Of a stretch of DNA of 64,000 nucleotides, positions 34,373 to 45,040 are shown one piece after another. The notes beneath the pieces were generated by a model that worked only from the letters and a program-made list of their open reading frames with translations, searched no databases and was not told where the DNA came from. How positions within the stretch are numbered: the stretch's first letter is position 1; each line of letters opens with the position of its first letter. The position numbers and the translations under genes are program-made. This stretch comes from Pelomyxa schiedti (lineage: Eukaryota > Evosea > Pelobiontida > Pelomyxidae): contig JAHLWZ010000633.1 in assembly GCA_020536535.1 (NCBI GenBank), positions 43,407 through 107,406 on the forward strand, given 5' to 3'.

Positions 34373-36658
34373 TTAAGAACACTTATATATGAAATACAGG
34401 TATAATATGTTACAACAAAATAGCCCTAATTGCGGATTAGTACGAGATAGTCTAGGGTTGGGATTACCTCCATTCCGGAATCGCAAGTGAAGTGCTGTAA
34501 AAAACTTACATCTGCGTGAGGGCAGACCGGCTCTGGGCTCCACAATGCCTTCAATAGAACATATGTAAATAGAGGTAGAAAATCGTCTGCCCCTCTGCGT
34601 AATATGAGTCATTACAATTGATTGTTCAGGCAATGCGTACAGTTCAATATGTTCTGTTGGATATGCAGCAGTTATGGAGGCATTGATGTCCGAAGCTATT
34701 TGCTGAAGACATCTCACTTTAGTATGTGAAGTCTTCATTTTTCTCAGTTTCTGGGCAGCTGGTTGTTGGAGTTATTTATTGATGTAAAAAGGAGTAGAGA
34801 GCATACTGAAAATTGCATTACTGTATGGTACAGATAAGGGGGTTGTAGGATCCTCTTTGGGGCTCTTGTCTCCGAGTTAGTGGAAAGTAGAACGGAAGAG
34901 AGTGATACTGAGGACAAGCAGAATTTTTTGGAAACTCCGAGATGCTCAGGAACTAGTGAGTCAAATTGCCGAATTTTATCACTGATATCTTGATCAGCTT
35001 TGGCATTCTAAGTAAGGTTGGTACAAAAAAAAATATGAAGGGGGCAAAAACCAGAGCAACATATTTTGGCCATACAATATCAAAAATCTGTGTGAAAAGA
35101 AATTCACACAATCCTTCAAAAACAGCAATCCTGCAAGAGCGAAAATCAAAGTAAAAGGTGATAATCTCTGGCAAAAGAGACTCTAATTTTTTATTAGTAG
35201 GGCTAAGAATGTAAGAGTCTACCTGCCCATGTTTCCACTATATCTATGATGGATTTTGCACCTCGCTGTGTTCCCACTGTTTGTAGACTCTGAACTTTTC
35301 GCCGCACCTCTTTTACCGTCTTATTCAATGTTTTGCACAATCTGTGATTTTTCACTCTGGGAAACTTGTTAACATCTTGTAGAGAGCAAAAAAGGAACAA
35401 CCTCACAATGTCAGAAAAATGTTCAGACAGTAAAACAGTGGTGTCAGATGGTCTTGCAGACTTGAATTTAACCATCCAGGCCTTTATCCAATCAACCACC
35501 TCCGAGGAGGATAATGACTCCTAGTTCTTCATTCACTACCACAGCAAAGACAAAGTGACATACTATCAGTGGAGATGCTCGATAGGGTGCAGCCTTAGAA
35601 GGGGACCTGCACACTACATAGGTACTTTTCGCGGGCTGGATGCTACCATCTTCGGGGGAAGCCGTTTGGCTGACGTTTGGTTGGATATCAGAACCACAAT
35701 TCTGGGTGGCGCAAGGTACTTCAGATTGGGTGTTTTTTGGCTGAGTTATGATGTTGGATGGAGGAAGGACCACGATCTGCTCGCTGGGTGCGCTTGTGAT
35801 CTGAGGAACATAAGCAGCTGTTGGCGGGTGCATATAGTACTGCCTTGAGAGATACAAATACTGTGTGTAGCTTTCCTCAAAACACCGTTGCCTTTTTTAT
35901 GTATTTAATTTCACCCGTAACTGATAATGAAGCAAACCTAATTTGCTTGGCTGGCCCAGATTGGGGTATATAATACCGCAGATGACGTGTATCACAGGTT
36001 CCCTCAACTGGTGACAATGGTTCTGGAATTCCAGCTTTTTCCAGAACCAAGTCATTAACAAATACACCAGGCGAGTCATCACCATCACTAGACCTTTTCT
36101 ATACAAATTCGTTTTAGCTGCTACATGCCACTACAATTATTCATTTACTCCAAGTACAGAATATGGAATCATTAATGTCTTCAGATATAAAGTAAACACA
36201 CGCACCTTCACATAAGCCGTTGGTAGCAGTAGTGATGCCCCACAATTCACTTTCGCCTGGTGAGTACCACATAATCCGCTACTGTTGCTACTTGTGCATA
36301 GACTCGGGCTAATACAGGTGCTAGTGCTCGTCGTCGTGCTTATGCTCGTCGTTGTCTTTGTGCTGCACAACATCGACGACGCCGACGACGACGAGGACGA
36401 CGTCGAGCAGCTCGTTGTGGTGATCGCGCACGGCGAGGGACTCGCAGCTGGTCCCATAATGGAACTCATGGGCCCTGCGCCATCTACTACCACATCAACA
36501 GCAACATCGCCGCTGCCGTCACTGCCCGCACCCAAAAACATCGCGTAGTCGTTGAGGTGCTTCCTCGATGTGTCAGGGTCGCAGTGGGCCGGGGAGCCTG
36601 ACGGAGGAGGAGGGGGAGACGGAGACGGAGAAATGACCGGGGGAGGTGTGGCTGCCAT
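34373..36658 (-). CDS. Ser/Thr/Pro-rich protein, unknown function
   Basis: Exon 1 (36658 down to about 36208) encodes MAATPPPVISPSPSPPPPPS and long Ser/Thr runs, ending with a more ordered LLLPTAYVK. Further exons give DSPGVFVNDLVLEKAGIPEP and RHLRYYIPQSGPAKQI, a Pro/Gln-rich piece, and a helical part (WIKAWMVKFKSARPSDTTVL; LNKTVKEVRRKVQSLQT; AKSIIDIVETWAG). That helical part is faintly like a TFIIS N-terminal domain (LNKTV...R+...A..I...W). The last exons read QQIASDINASITAAYPTEHI and IVMTHITQRGRRFSTSIYIC. No family is recognised; a nuclear role is possible. The exact C-terminus is uncertain because an intron probably begins near 34500. Confidence 0.5.
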
Positions 36659-36956
36659 TATGGGATTGTTTTGTTGTTCCCCCGCTGTTGCTGATATCAT
36701 CAACCCGCCGCGCTCGGGGTGTGGATAAACGGTTGTTTTTGCAGGGTGATTTGGTCCCTTGTTTATTATTTACGCCGTGCCTGAGACAGGGACCGAGCTT
36801 TGCTGTTCAAGTGGAAGAAAAGTGCAACGTCTAATTTTTAGTTCCGGAAAACGTGCAGCGGGGCCGAGTGTGGCTCCAAATCAAATCGAAAAAAGAAAGA
36901 GAAATCAGTGCACTTTGCTGAAAGGTCCTTTTTTTTTTGTTGGGCTATTGTTACTA
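36659..36956. other. intergenic gap with no gene seen
   Basis: About 300 bases between the start of one minus-strand gene and the stop of the next. It is T-rich with short homopolymers. Nothing beyond a likely promoter and 3' UTR is supported. Confidence 0.4.
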
Positions 36957-39900
36957 CTAACTTAGTGAAGGTGAGGAGGTGGATGTGGACAGGTGTTGAT
37001 CAGATTGAGTTGAGGGTGAATGTTGTAGTATTTGGGGATGGGGTGTGGCTTCTGGTGATGTTTGTTGCATAGGAGCCTGCTGCGGTGTTTGTTGCTGTTG
37101 TTCTGGGGTGTTGGTTGGTTGTGGTGACTGCTGGTGTGTGTTTTGTTGTTGCAAGTTAATTGTTTGGGATTGGGCCAGCTCGGATAGTAGCAGCTGGTGT
37201 TGCACTGAAAATGCCTGTTGTTGTGGGGTTAGATAGGAATTCACAGTTTGCTGTTGCGTTGCTTGCTTTATTTGGGGCAGAATTTGCTGAGGTGGTGACT
37301 GGTTGTTTTGTTGTACACGTGCGGATTGGGGTGTTGTTTGTTGTAGCAAGGGATTCTGGGAGTCCGGCTTTGTAGAAAACTGGGATTGATCAGCTGGTTG
37401 AGTGAGAATTTGTTGGAATTGTGGAAGACTTGGCGTGTTCAGTTGCATTTGTATCTGTGAGCTTTGCAGTTGAGGGAATGACTCTTGTATAGCCGGGTGC
37501 AACAAGTTGGCAGGCACTTGATTCGGTGTATTTTGCTGTGCCTGTTGGAGTGTCTGTGAGATGAGTTGGGTTTGAGGTGGAGTATGTGATTGGGGGCCTT
37601 GTACTTGCTGTGGGACAGAAAATTGTTGTGAGTTCTGTGCCAAGAGATGTTGGGTCATTGATTGCTGCAAATCTTGCTGGGAAAGTTGTACTTTTTCTTG
37701 TTCTAAAGGACTTTAAAATAACAGTAGATTAACTCATTCTTGTACATACGTATGAGTCTATGCCTCTTTGCTTGTATATTTTGCACCATTAAACTGATTT
37801 TTTCATAGACAGCAAGTGTATATGGGGAGTATGGATCAGACACTAAAGGTTGGGTAGTGTGCTGGGGTTCAGGTTCTTCTGGTCGTCGTCTTTTTGTTGG
37901 CAGTATCGAAGTTTGGGATTGCATTCTTTTTAGTTCCGCCGAGTGTGTGGCACACACTGTGCTCACCTATAAGCATTACTGTCTACTGGGAAGTATGAAG
38001 GAACGTGCCTCTGAAACCAAAACTGGATTGGGGCAAGTTACACCATTACTTGAATAAGTGCATTGTCGGAAAGTCTTTTGCTTGGGATCTTTGAGAATAT
38101 CTGTAGGAGACAATACAAGAGAAAATAAGCATTGAAAAGTTGAAAAGGAACTGAATTACGTTGAATGCAGTACATGGACTGAATGAGTGCTTTTCCCGTG
38201 CAACCACTGATGGCACACATCCTCTGTTGGGGATCTATGAGCATATCCAAAGCAGTGGCATATGCACTGTACATTCCATCTTCAGGTGTGGACAAATATT
38301 GCAAAGGATATTGTTGCTGTGAAGCAGTCTCACCAGTGCTTGGCATCGTTTGTTGTGTACTTTGAGTCTGCAGTTGCTGTGTGCCGTGGGTATCAGGCTG
38401 AGGATGTTGCATCATTGCTGGAATGTATTGTTGGGCAAAGGCGGCAGTCATGGATGTGTAATCAAGTCCTCCCATTGCTTGCGGGATTTGTGCCAGTGGG
38501 TGTTGTTGTTGCTGCTGCTCAATAAGTTGCAGGTCCACATCTTCACGAGGACGACGCTTCCTCTTTGGATGCTTGGTGACTGTAGACTAACGGCAATCAG
38601 TCAAGGGGATATTGAAGTCAGAAGATTCGGCTACAACCTCAGAAACAATTTGCCTCCTTTGGAGAAAGTAGCGCCGATGCTTTACTCGCAAGAGGTCTCT
38701 AAGTCTATGAAACTGTAGTTTATACAGTTTCAAGAGCTTCTGGATCTTTTGTTTCCTCCTCCTTGTCAGCTCCTCTTCAGTGAATATTGCAACATCTCTT
38801 AGTGAAGTTGTTGATAGTGAACTGCACAAGAAAACAGTGAATACCGCAAATAATCCGAGTCGGAATCTGAGGTATGTGCCTTGTGGTCCAGGAAGTCTGT
38901 GCTAATCAAATTTTGTTCCGCCTCGGAACCAGATGACTCAGAACCTGAGGCGGAGGGAACACTGGATGAAGACAGACCGTCAGATTCAAATCCTCTGAGT
39001 ATTGTGAAAGTTGAGAATGCGTAGGGCCCATACTTGGATATAAATGATTCTGCTGCAGCCGATAAATGGGATACCTCAAAAGAGGAAGCTGTTGTTGAGT
39101 TGGGTAACGAATCGCTCTTCGCATCTCTACGAGCCTCGTTCTGTAAAAATTATTATACGGGGCAGTCAAAATCTCCAACATGTTGGAATGTGAGTACAAC
39201 CTTCTGGGTTCTAAGTTGGTGCTTGTGCATAAGGTATGCACTGCTGTGCCCAATATTAAATTTCTGAAGAATTTTGCACAGTTTAGATCGAGCCTGCGCA
39301 CCTGAAAGCCTTACACATATTTAGAAGCAGCCAATCAAAAAAAGATAGGGAGGCACATTGGATCAACAGGCTGAGTGCTATTCGCCTGAGTTGAACTTGT
39401 ATATTGGGAACCAGAAACCGGCTGTGTTTGGTAGGTCTGGTGTTGCGCCTGGTGCTGCTGTTGCTGCTGCTGTTGCTGTTGGTAGAGTTGCTGCTGATAT
39501 TGTTGTAACTGGTACTGCTGCTGTGCAATTGAAGGAGGTTGTGGGGGTTGTGATTGCATAAATAGCTGCTGCTGCTGCTGACTAGACGGGGTTCTGTTCT
39601 GATATTGGCTTATTTGGGTGGGTGCACCGTGTGCGGGTGGCTGCGGCTGCCCGCCATCGCCCCCCGCCGGGGGAGACGACGAAGTGGTACCCATGAACTG
39701 GGCGGCGGGTTGGGCGACCCCGCTGGCCTGCTGCTGTTGCGACTGCGACGTGGTGGCTTGCTGCGGCGGGTACTGCGGCGGTGGGTTGGGCGCGTACTGC
39801 TGGTGCTGCGGGTTGGTGTAGGCGGGGGGCTGCTGGGCGGGACTGCTGCCGGTGGCGGTGGCCGGGGCAGTGGCCGAGGAGGGGGAAGAGGACAGGGAGG

Positions 39901-40000
39901 GCGCGGCCAGGGCACGAGTGGCGCGTGGTAATCCTTGTGCCCCCCCACCACCCGAGGTCATTGCCGCTGTTGACTCGGCGGTGCCTGCCTGGTGTTGCAT
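36957..40000 (-). CDS. Q-rich KANL2/INO80D-like chromatin protein
   Basis: The N-terminal exon (40000 to 39340) is Gln/Pro-rich with a 9-residue poly-Gln run. Later exons encode SKLCKILQKFNIGHSSAYLM, an acidic Ser-rich segment, and a basic helical block: RKQKIQKLLKLYKLQFHRLR then RVKHRRYFLQRR (38600-38760). After that come another Gln-rich stretch and a putative zinc finger, MCAISGCTGKALIQSMYC joined to a VCATHSAELKRM exon. The pairing of a basic coiled region with a C-x(4-5)-C...YC...C-x-x-H cluster resembles KANL2/INO80D proteins of NSL and INO80 chromatin complexes. The C-terminal 230 residues are again Gln-rich. The family assignment is from pattern memory only; a general transcription cofactor is the safer reading. 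Several introns lie between 37700 and 39330. Confidence 0.5.
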
Positions 40001-40246
40001 TTTCTTTTCGCGAAAGTCATCAACTCTTGCCACCACCCAGTAAGTCCCTCCTACCTTATATCAGCGTTGCTCGACACAGTTTTGAAACGCTGGAAACCCC
40101 TATCATAAATCCAATAAACTCTCGCCAAGCCAATAAAACGGAAAAACCATGTTACTGCTAAGTACAAGACGAAACCAAGTTGTCATGGTTGTGTCACGCC
40201 CGCCTGTCCCCGGTTCCCACATTTGTCTTGGAAAATCAAGACATTA

Positions 40247-40275
40247 ACATACCATAATATACCAGTGTTAACTGT
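40247..40275 (+). repeat. 29-base direct repeat, copy 1
   Basis: Starts ACATACCATAATATAC and ends AGTGTTAACTGT. Copy 2 lies 204 bases downstream and differs at one position. Confidence 0.85.
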
Positions 40276-40450
40276 GTTTGCATGTTAGAGTGGTAGAAAT
40301 TCGAGAAGAAACAATACATACTACAAATACTCTACCAGAGAACACTTGAGAAACCCAACACCTGAGGGCAGATTCCTCTTGAGGTGTTGGTTTGTTGCCT
40401 GAGAGCCTGAGATTGCAGATTGAGAGGCAATTTTCGTCTTGAGGTGAGCC

Positions 40451-40479
40451 ACATACCATAATATACAAGTGTTAACTGT
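40451..40479 (+). repeat. 29-base direct repeat, copy 2
   Basis: Matches copy 1 at 28 of 29 positions (C to A change after the ATATAC core). No gene lies between the copies. Confidence 0.85.
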
Positions 40480-40699
40480 ATCAGTGTATTCCAATTGAGG
40501 TACCACACCAAATAGTGGCACACCACCACAATCAATTATTATTAACATCATTGAACTGATATTGATTTCCCTTTTGGTGTGTTGTTAGATTTGTGTAACT
40601 GTGATACTATTTGTTGTGTTTTCGAGATGGATTAGTTAATTACTTGCTCTAGTTCTTACCAATCAACAAAAATTCCTTTTGACCTTACCCTTGCCAAAT

Positions 40700-41248
40700 T
40701 CACCTCACAAGTGGTGAGTCCAACAGTGGTGGTATGAATGGTGTCAGATGCACCTTGTCAACTATCCATTCTAGAGCTGGTCTAAGGACAAATATGATCA
40801 TGCCGTGTATCTCAATACAATCACGTGCCTCTGCACTTTGTGCAGCATCAACAGACTCGAAAATTATGTACACACTCTCAGTAAAGAACCACAATTCCAT
40901 GGAACTAGAATGTGGGATTAACTATTTGGAAAACTACACAAGATACACAACAATCACGGACAGAGCACATAGAAAAGATCTTTTTGATTCCCCATCAAAA
41001 CTGACATACCTCAGCAATTTGTCAAAGACAGAGCAGGTGTCGAGATTCTTGCTCCTGCACCCCACCAGCCTCGTGGCCTCTGGTGGCAGGTGCTGCCCCT
41101 CAGGCACACATGTGTACCATCCCACTCCCCTGCCTTGGGACTCCCTGCTCCGTCGAACGACGACGTGGTGTTGATCGCGCGGTCGCCGCTCGCCGCGGTT
41201 GTTGTTGATGGCGCTCATCGTCTTTCCGCGATGTGCCCGGCACTCCAC
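40700..41248 (-). CDS. possible small RRM/calcipressin-like protein
   Basis: Two exons. The first (41248 to about 41012) encodes MECRAHRGKTMSAINNNRGE, a basic region and LPPEATRLVG...DTCSVFDKLL. An intron of about 107 bases (acceptor near 40906) joins in frame to MELWFFTESVYIIFESVDAA, QSAEARDCIEIHGMIIFVLR, and a tail HLTPFIPPLLDSPLVR. The strand-helix-strand pattern V-x-I-x-F-x-S...A-x-x-A-R...x-I-x-G-x-x-I-x-V is RRM-like, and the HL...PP...SP tail recalls calcipressins (RCAN). The match is weak, the protein is short, and a chance ORF pair cannot be excluded. It sits alone in a gene-poor stretch. Confidence 0.35.
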
Positions 41249-42923
41249 TGTAACAAATTTCTGATATCAGAATCACCAAGGTAATTTTTACCTCGAGAGC
41301 AATCAAAAAAAAAAAACTCAACAAGCCCCGTGTGACGCAACTACACAGTAGCGCAACGCACTGCGAAGCATACAGTTCGAAAGTGATTGATACTCCTAAA
41401 CGACACCTAACTGCAGTAAAACAACACATAAAAATTGCATTATGTACAGTGTGTATAACACTACATTTGAAAATAAACCACAAATGTTACATCAAAAAAT
41501 AACTCAAACTCACATTCTGGAATAAGGAAGATCAGTAACATATAGTAACCCCATCACCCAAAGGGCTCATAAAGTTCCACCAAAGAAGATAGATGTACGT
41601 TCCATCATATTTAACAACAATATCACATTACTAACAATGTTTTTACAGGAATTGGAAGAAGTAAAAACGTCAAATGATCTCTGGGCCAGAGACAAGGTTG
41701 CCCTTTGTTGATAACAATTCTTCCACTGTACCAACCTTGTCTCTGGCCCAGAGATCATTTGACGTTTTTACTTCTTCCAATTCCTGTAAAACATTGACCT
41801 CTGTAAACCAGCACCATCATACATTCTGTACCCTGCATACTGGTGGTGTGGGTTGTTTGGCTGTTTATGATCTGACTTTACCATCACCTATGACAAATAT
41901 TACTGCCCATTTGTAAATAAGTAAGCTAAAAGCTAAAAGCTAAAGTGGGGCTGTTGCAGTGAATGCACATCCAAGAGAAAAGATAAGTTTCCTTATAAGA
42001 AAGTTGAGTGCTTTGGAAAAGGGGAAAAATTCTATTATTTTTAAGTTTAATATTTGGGCCAGTTCAATCAATGCAAACATTTGTTTCAACACAGCATTTG
42101 ATCATGAGTGATCACACCAATTATGCACAAAAGGATTCAACTGAGTTGTGAAGAGAAGAGCCAACTGTTGACATCGGGATGTTGTGTGTGTTGCTCATGC
42201 TTATAAGCCTGCACATGGAAGGTGTAATTCAGTGTGGAAGGTTCAACTCACGCTTCTCCAGGTGCATGTATATGCAAATCAGCTGAGGTGCAGTCGGTGG
42301 ATGTCTGGTGAACTTCTCAATGTGGGAGGGAGTAGGCTTTCCTACTTAGGGGTTAGTCTGACTGTGGACAAGTTGTTCTTTGTTTCATTGAGTAATTCCT
42401 CCAAGATATTTTTCTCCAGGAACTGAGCTTTGCTTCACTGTCCCAGTTGCAGCATCACCAAAGCACTGCATTGCAAATGTCACTTTGTGCCTGTGGAAGT
42501 GATTGTTCAACAATTCTTTGAGATGTTAAACTCAAATTTTTGTTGTAATGGGTCAAGGTAACAGTCCTCATGAGGGACTGTATTATTACTTTCTTTCCTC
42601 TTTTTCTCCCACTCATTTTCAAACACCTGAACACCCTGGTTTCAGATTTTTTTTTTCGGGTTGATCTGTTAGGGGAATGGCCGCTTTTATGTTGTCGTCG
42701 TGTAGCACAAAAACATCACAGCAAACCACAACACTAAGCACAACATTTGTGGGGCAAACCGCCCATCAACCTCAAATACACTGTGCATCCTGAGACAACA
42801 ACGTTGTTTGAGGCACTTGTTGTTTTCGCCCTGGGAAGTTTTTTAAAACATAGAGGCTTTTCCTGAGGATACCTTTATGGTAAGGGATTCACCCTTTATG
42901 AACCAGATATGCAACATGCCGGA
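41249..42923. other. 1.7 kb gene-poor region
   Basis: Apart from the inverted repeat at 41635-41796, nothing with domain content is seen. A short plus-strand ORF at 42678-42797 (MAAFMLSSCSTKTSQQ...) has no recognised features. The remaining ORFs are short and overlap in several frames. Base composition is somewhat richer in CA/TG than neighbouring exons. Confidence 0.5.
41635..41796. repeat. 65-base near-perfect inverted repeat with 31-base loop
   Basis: The left arm (41635-41700) and right arm (41732-41796) are reverse complements over about 65 bases with a single one-base indel (five versus four T before ACAGG). The loop is 41701-41731. The central part of the arms contains AAATGATCTCTGGGCCAGAG and its complement. 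No obvious target-site duplication flanks it. If transcribed it would fold into a long hairpin. Confidence 0.9.
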
Positions 42924-43151
42924 ATGACGGAACCCAGCCATGACCAACAGCGCTACTTCGAGGTATGTTTATTCTTCACTTTTTTGGAAAGTCATGTGGA
43001 TGGCAAGGCATACAACGGTCAGACCCGGCTCCCTTGCTCCTGCATCCTCCGTGTGCTCCCAGACCCCAGCATGCTGGCTCTGGCTACACATGCAGCACTG
43101 CTGTGCTTGCTCCAGCAGCCCACTACACCCACGCGTAAGGGAGGAGGATAA
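42909..43151 (+). CDS. small protein of unknown function, doubtful
   Basis: Starting at the ATG at 42924 (an in-frame ATG at 42909 is also present) the frame reads MTEPSHDQQRYFE, then a likely 45-base intron (42963-43007, GTATGT to AAG), then AYNGQTRLPCSCILRVLPDP and MLALATHAALLCLLQQ. The intron is a multiple of three, so the frame is open either way. The Ala/Leu-rich helix after a Cys-containing strand looks globular, but I do not recognise it. It converges with the minus-strand DUF1152 gene, whose stop is about 100 bases away. Confidence 0.35.
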   Translation: MQHAGMTEPSHDQQRYFEVCLFFTFLESHVDGKAYNGQTRLPCSCILRVLPDPSMLALATHAALLCLLQQPTTPTRKGGG

Positions 43152-43249
43152 AAAAGCTAGACATTTTGGAAGAAAAATGGAGAACCCAAAACAGGTTTTT
43201 CCCATTTTGGAGGCCAATCTCTGTATGGGGACTTGTAAGGCATTAGGTG

Positions 43250-44857
43250 TTATACTTGAAGCTTGATTTTATGTACCAAATGGCCCAAGGTGACACCCAG
43301 TAGAAGCAAGGCCACGAGTAACACAGTGTGGGTGTATTTGTAGATTGTGGTGGTTGATGGTTCTGGTGGTGTTGTTGTGTGCGTATCACCAGCAACAGCT
43401 GGCAGGTGCTCCACTGGAAGCACTTTGATGCTCGCGCGGTTGTGGAAGAACGATTTCTGCATGTCTGCAACGGTTTCGCTGTCTTGTATCCATTGTATGG
43501 TCAAGGACCTTGTTGGGGGAGTGAATTGATAAAATTGAACAGTAAGGAAGTGCTGGAACCTCCGAGCAACTGCAACTGGGTCAAAAGCCCAAAATATGGC
43601 CATGAGAGGCCACAGAAATAGGCTCTCTGGGTCAGTGAGTCGTTTGCCAAAATAGGGTGGCAGGTTGGTGTTTCCATAGTACCCTTCAGTTGCAGCTCGG
43701 ATGCTTCCTGCAAGAACTGATCTGTGAATATAAGAAAGAGATATAAGAAAGGGATTGGAGGAACAACCAGAAAACTTGTTTTTTGTACATAAATTCAAGA
43801 CATTCTCGATAAAAATTTGCCCCAACTGAATCAGGTTCAATGGAGAAGCAACCCATAAACCCTCCATCTCTTGTCAGTTCGGCGATAGCTCTGTAAAAAG
43901 GTCAGTGGGGGCTACCCAGAACGGGATATTAATACCTGAAGGATGAGGCATCAGAAACTGTGTTGAAGCGGTCACAACCCAAACCAATTGTCAGTAAAAT
44001 CTTGGTTCCTTTGAGCTAATTTATTGAGGGTACATAGCTGAAACTTTCAGCTTGATGCCAGGAAGTAGTGCCACAGTGGCAACTGATACAGCATCCTCAA
44101 GAGGGTCGCCCAGACCTGACACCATTTCAGGCTAAAATAATGCGGCATGTTACTGGGGTTCATAACGCAAACCTGCTTCATTACCCCTCATAAGACTGTC
44201 AGAGCCACCATCAATAATTACAAAAGCATCAATACTGTGTTCGTCGATAAATTTCTGTGCCCAAAGTGAGTTGAGATTCCACAAGCAGTCCATGTAATGG
44301 GAGAAACCAAATAAAGTTTACTCAGAAGTGATACAGTAAAAGACCTTGCATAGTATGCATATATGAAATGTGGAGCACTCTCAGGAAATTTTTCATCCAA
44401 GAAAGCACAAATATTGATTTCTGGGGCATAGTGCCAATCCCCTTCACTTTGTGCTGTCACCTTCTACTGGTATGGTAACTTACTAGTAATATAACAAAAG
44501 CATGAAACCTTCACCAAGGCCTTTTGGTGCTGGAAAAAAACCTCAGAATTCCCTTGAATTCTGTCCGGGTCGCCAAAAGAGTAGCTGCCAATGACAACCC
44601 TCTTTTTCATCCTCATCAACTCAGGATACAAGTTCATTCCATGAACCTGCGTTTAGCCGTCGAACAGTACAGGCACTTTAGTTTGTTGCTGTTGCTGCTG
44701 ATGATGTACACACAAAGTCGAAGCCGCCGCCGCACCCGCACAGCATCACAGTTTTGATGTCGGGTTCAGCAAGTCTGTGCAACGCCGAAGGCAGAAACAA
44801 ACTCATGGGAGCAGCGGTCGGTGCACCCACGCCTGCTGACTCCTCCTTGTCCCCCAT
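43250..44857 (-). CDS. DUF1152 family protein with C-terminal membrane anchor
   Basis: From the ATG at 44857 the protein begins MGDKEESAGV, then MSLFLPSALHRLAEPDIKTV and MLCGCGGGFD, the glycine-rich opening of the DUF1152 family. Later exons give WHYAPEINICAFLDEKFPES, then DAFVIIDGGSDSLMRGNE (about 44180-44235), and EGYYGNTNLPPYFGK...ESLFLWPLMAIFWAFDPVAV. These are the conserved blocks of DUF1152, a family I know mainly from archaea and bacteria, with a Rossmann-like GGG-D start and a D-G-G-x-D-S/T-L motif. Unusually, the last 50 residues add a Thr/Pro linker and a single hydrophobic span (VLLVALLLLGVTLGHLV), suggesting tail anchoring. Function of the family is unknown to me. Introns are short, about 40-60 bases. 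Confidence 0.7.
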
Positions 44858-45040
44858 TGTTTGACAACATCATCCACACCAAAGAAAAGCACCATCCACA
44901 GAGGAATTAGGGGCCCGCATTAAACAACAAAAGTTCCACCATCTCCTGGTGGCATTCCAGAGGAAGGATCCATCCCCCATTCTCTACCTTGGAAAGTCAC
45001 AAACACCCAGAAGAAGACACACAAATTGGCCACACACAAA

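Larger units (their letters stand above)
40001..40699. other. gene-poor intergenic region with short repeats
   Basis: No convincing coding sequence on either strand; overlapping ORFs in several frames at 40268-40551 lack domain content and cover repeat sequence. It contains two copies of a 29-base direct repeat and a small inverted repeat (CCAACACCT at 40355-40363 with AGGTGTTGG at 40382-40390). Confidence 0.5.

Noticed and set aside
39605-39951. Gly/Arg-rich and Cys-rich ORFs on the plus strand, and Pro-rich one on the minus strand
   Set aside because: They are shadows of the Q/P-rich exon of the KANL2-like gene.
40268-40551. Overlapping minus-strand ORFs of 66-76 codons
   Set aside because: Three frames are open over the same repeat-bearing sequence with no domain or splice support.
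41567-41916. Two ORFs on opposite strands encoding the same peptide (MISGPETRL...)
   Set aside because: They come from the two arms of the inverted repeat, not from coding sequence.
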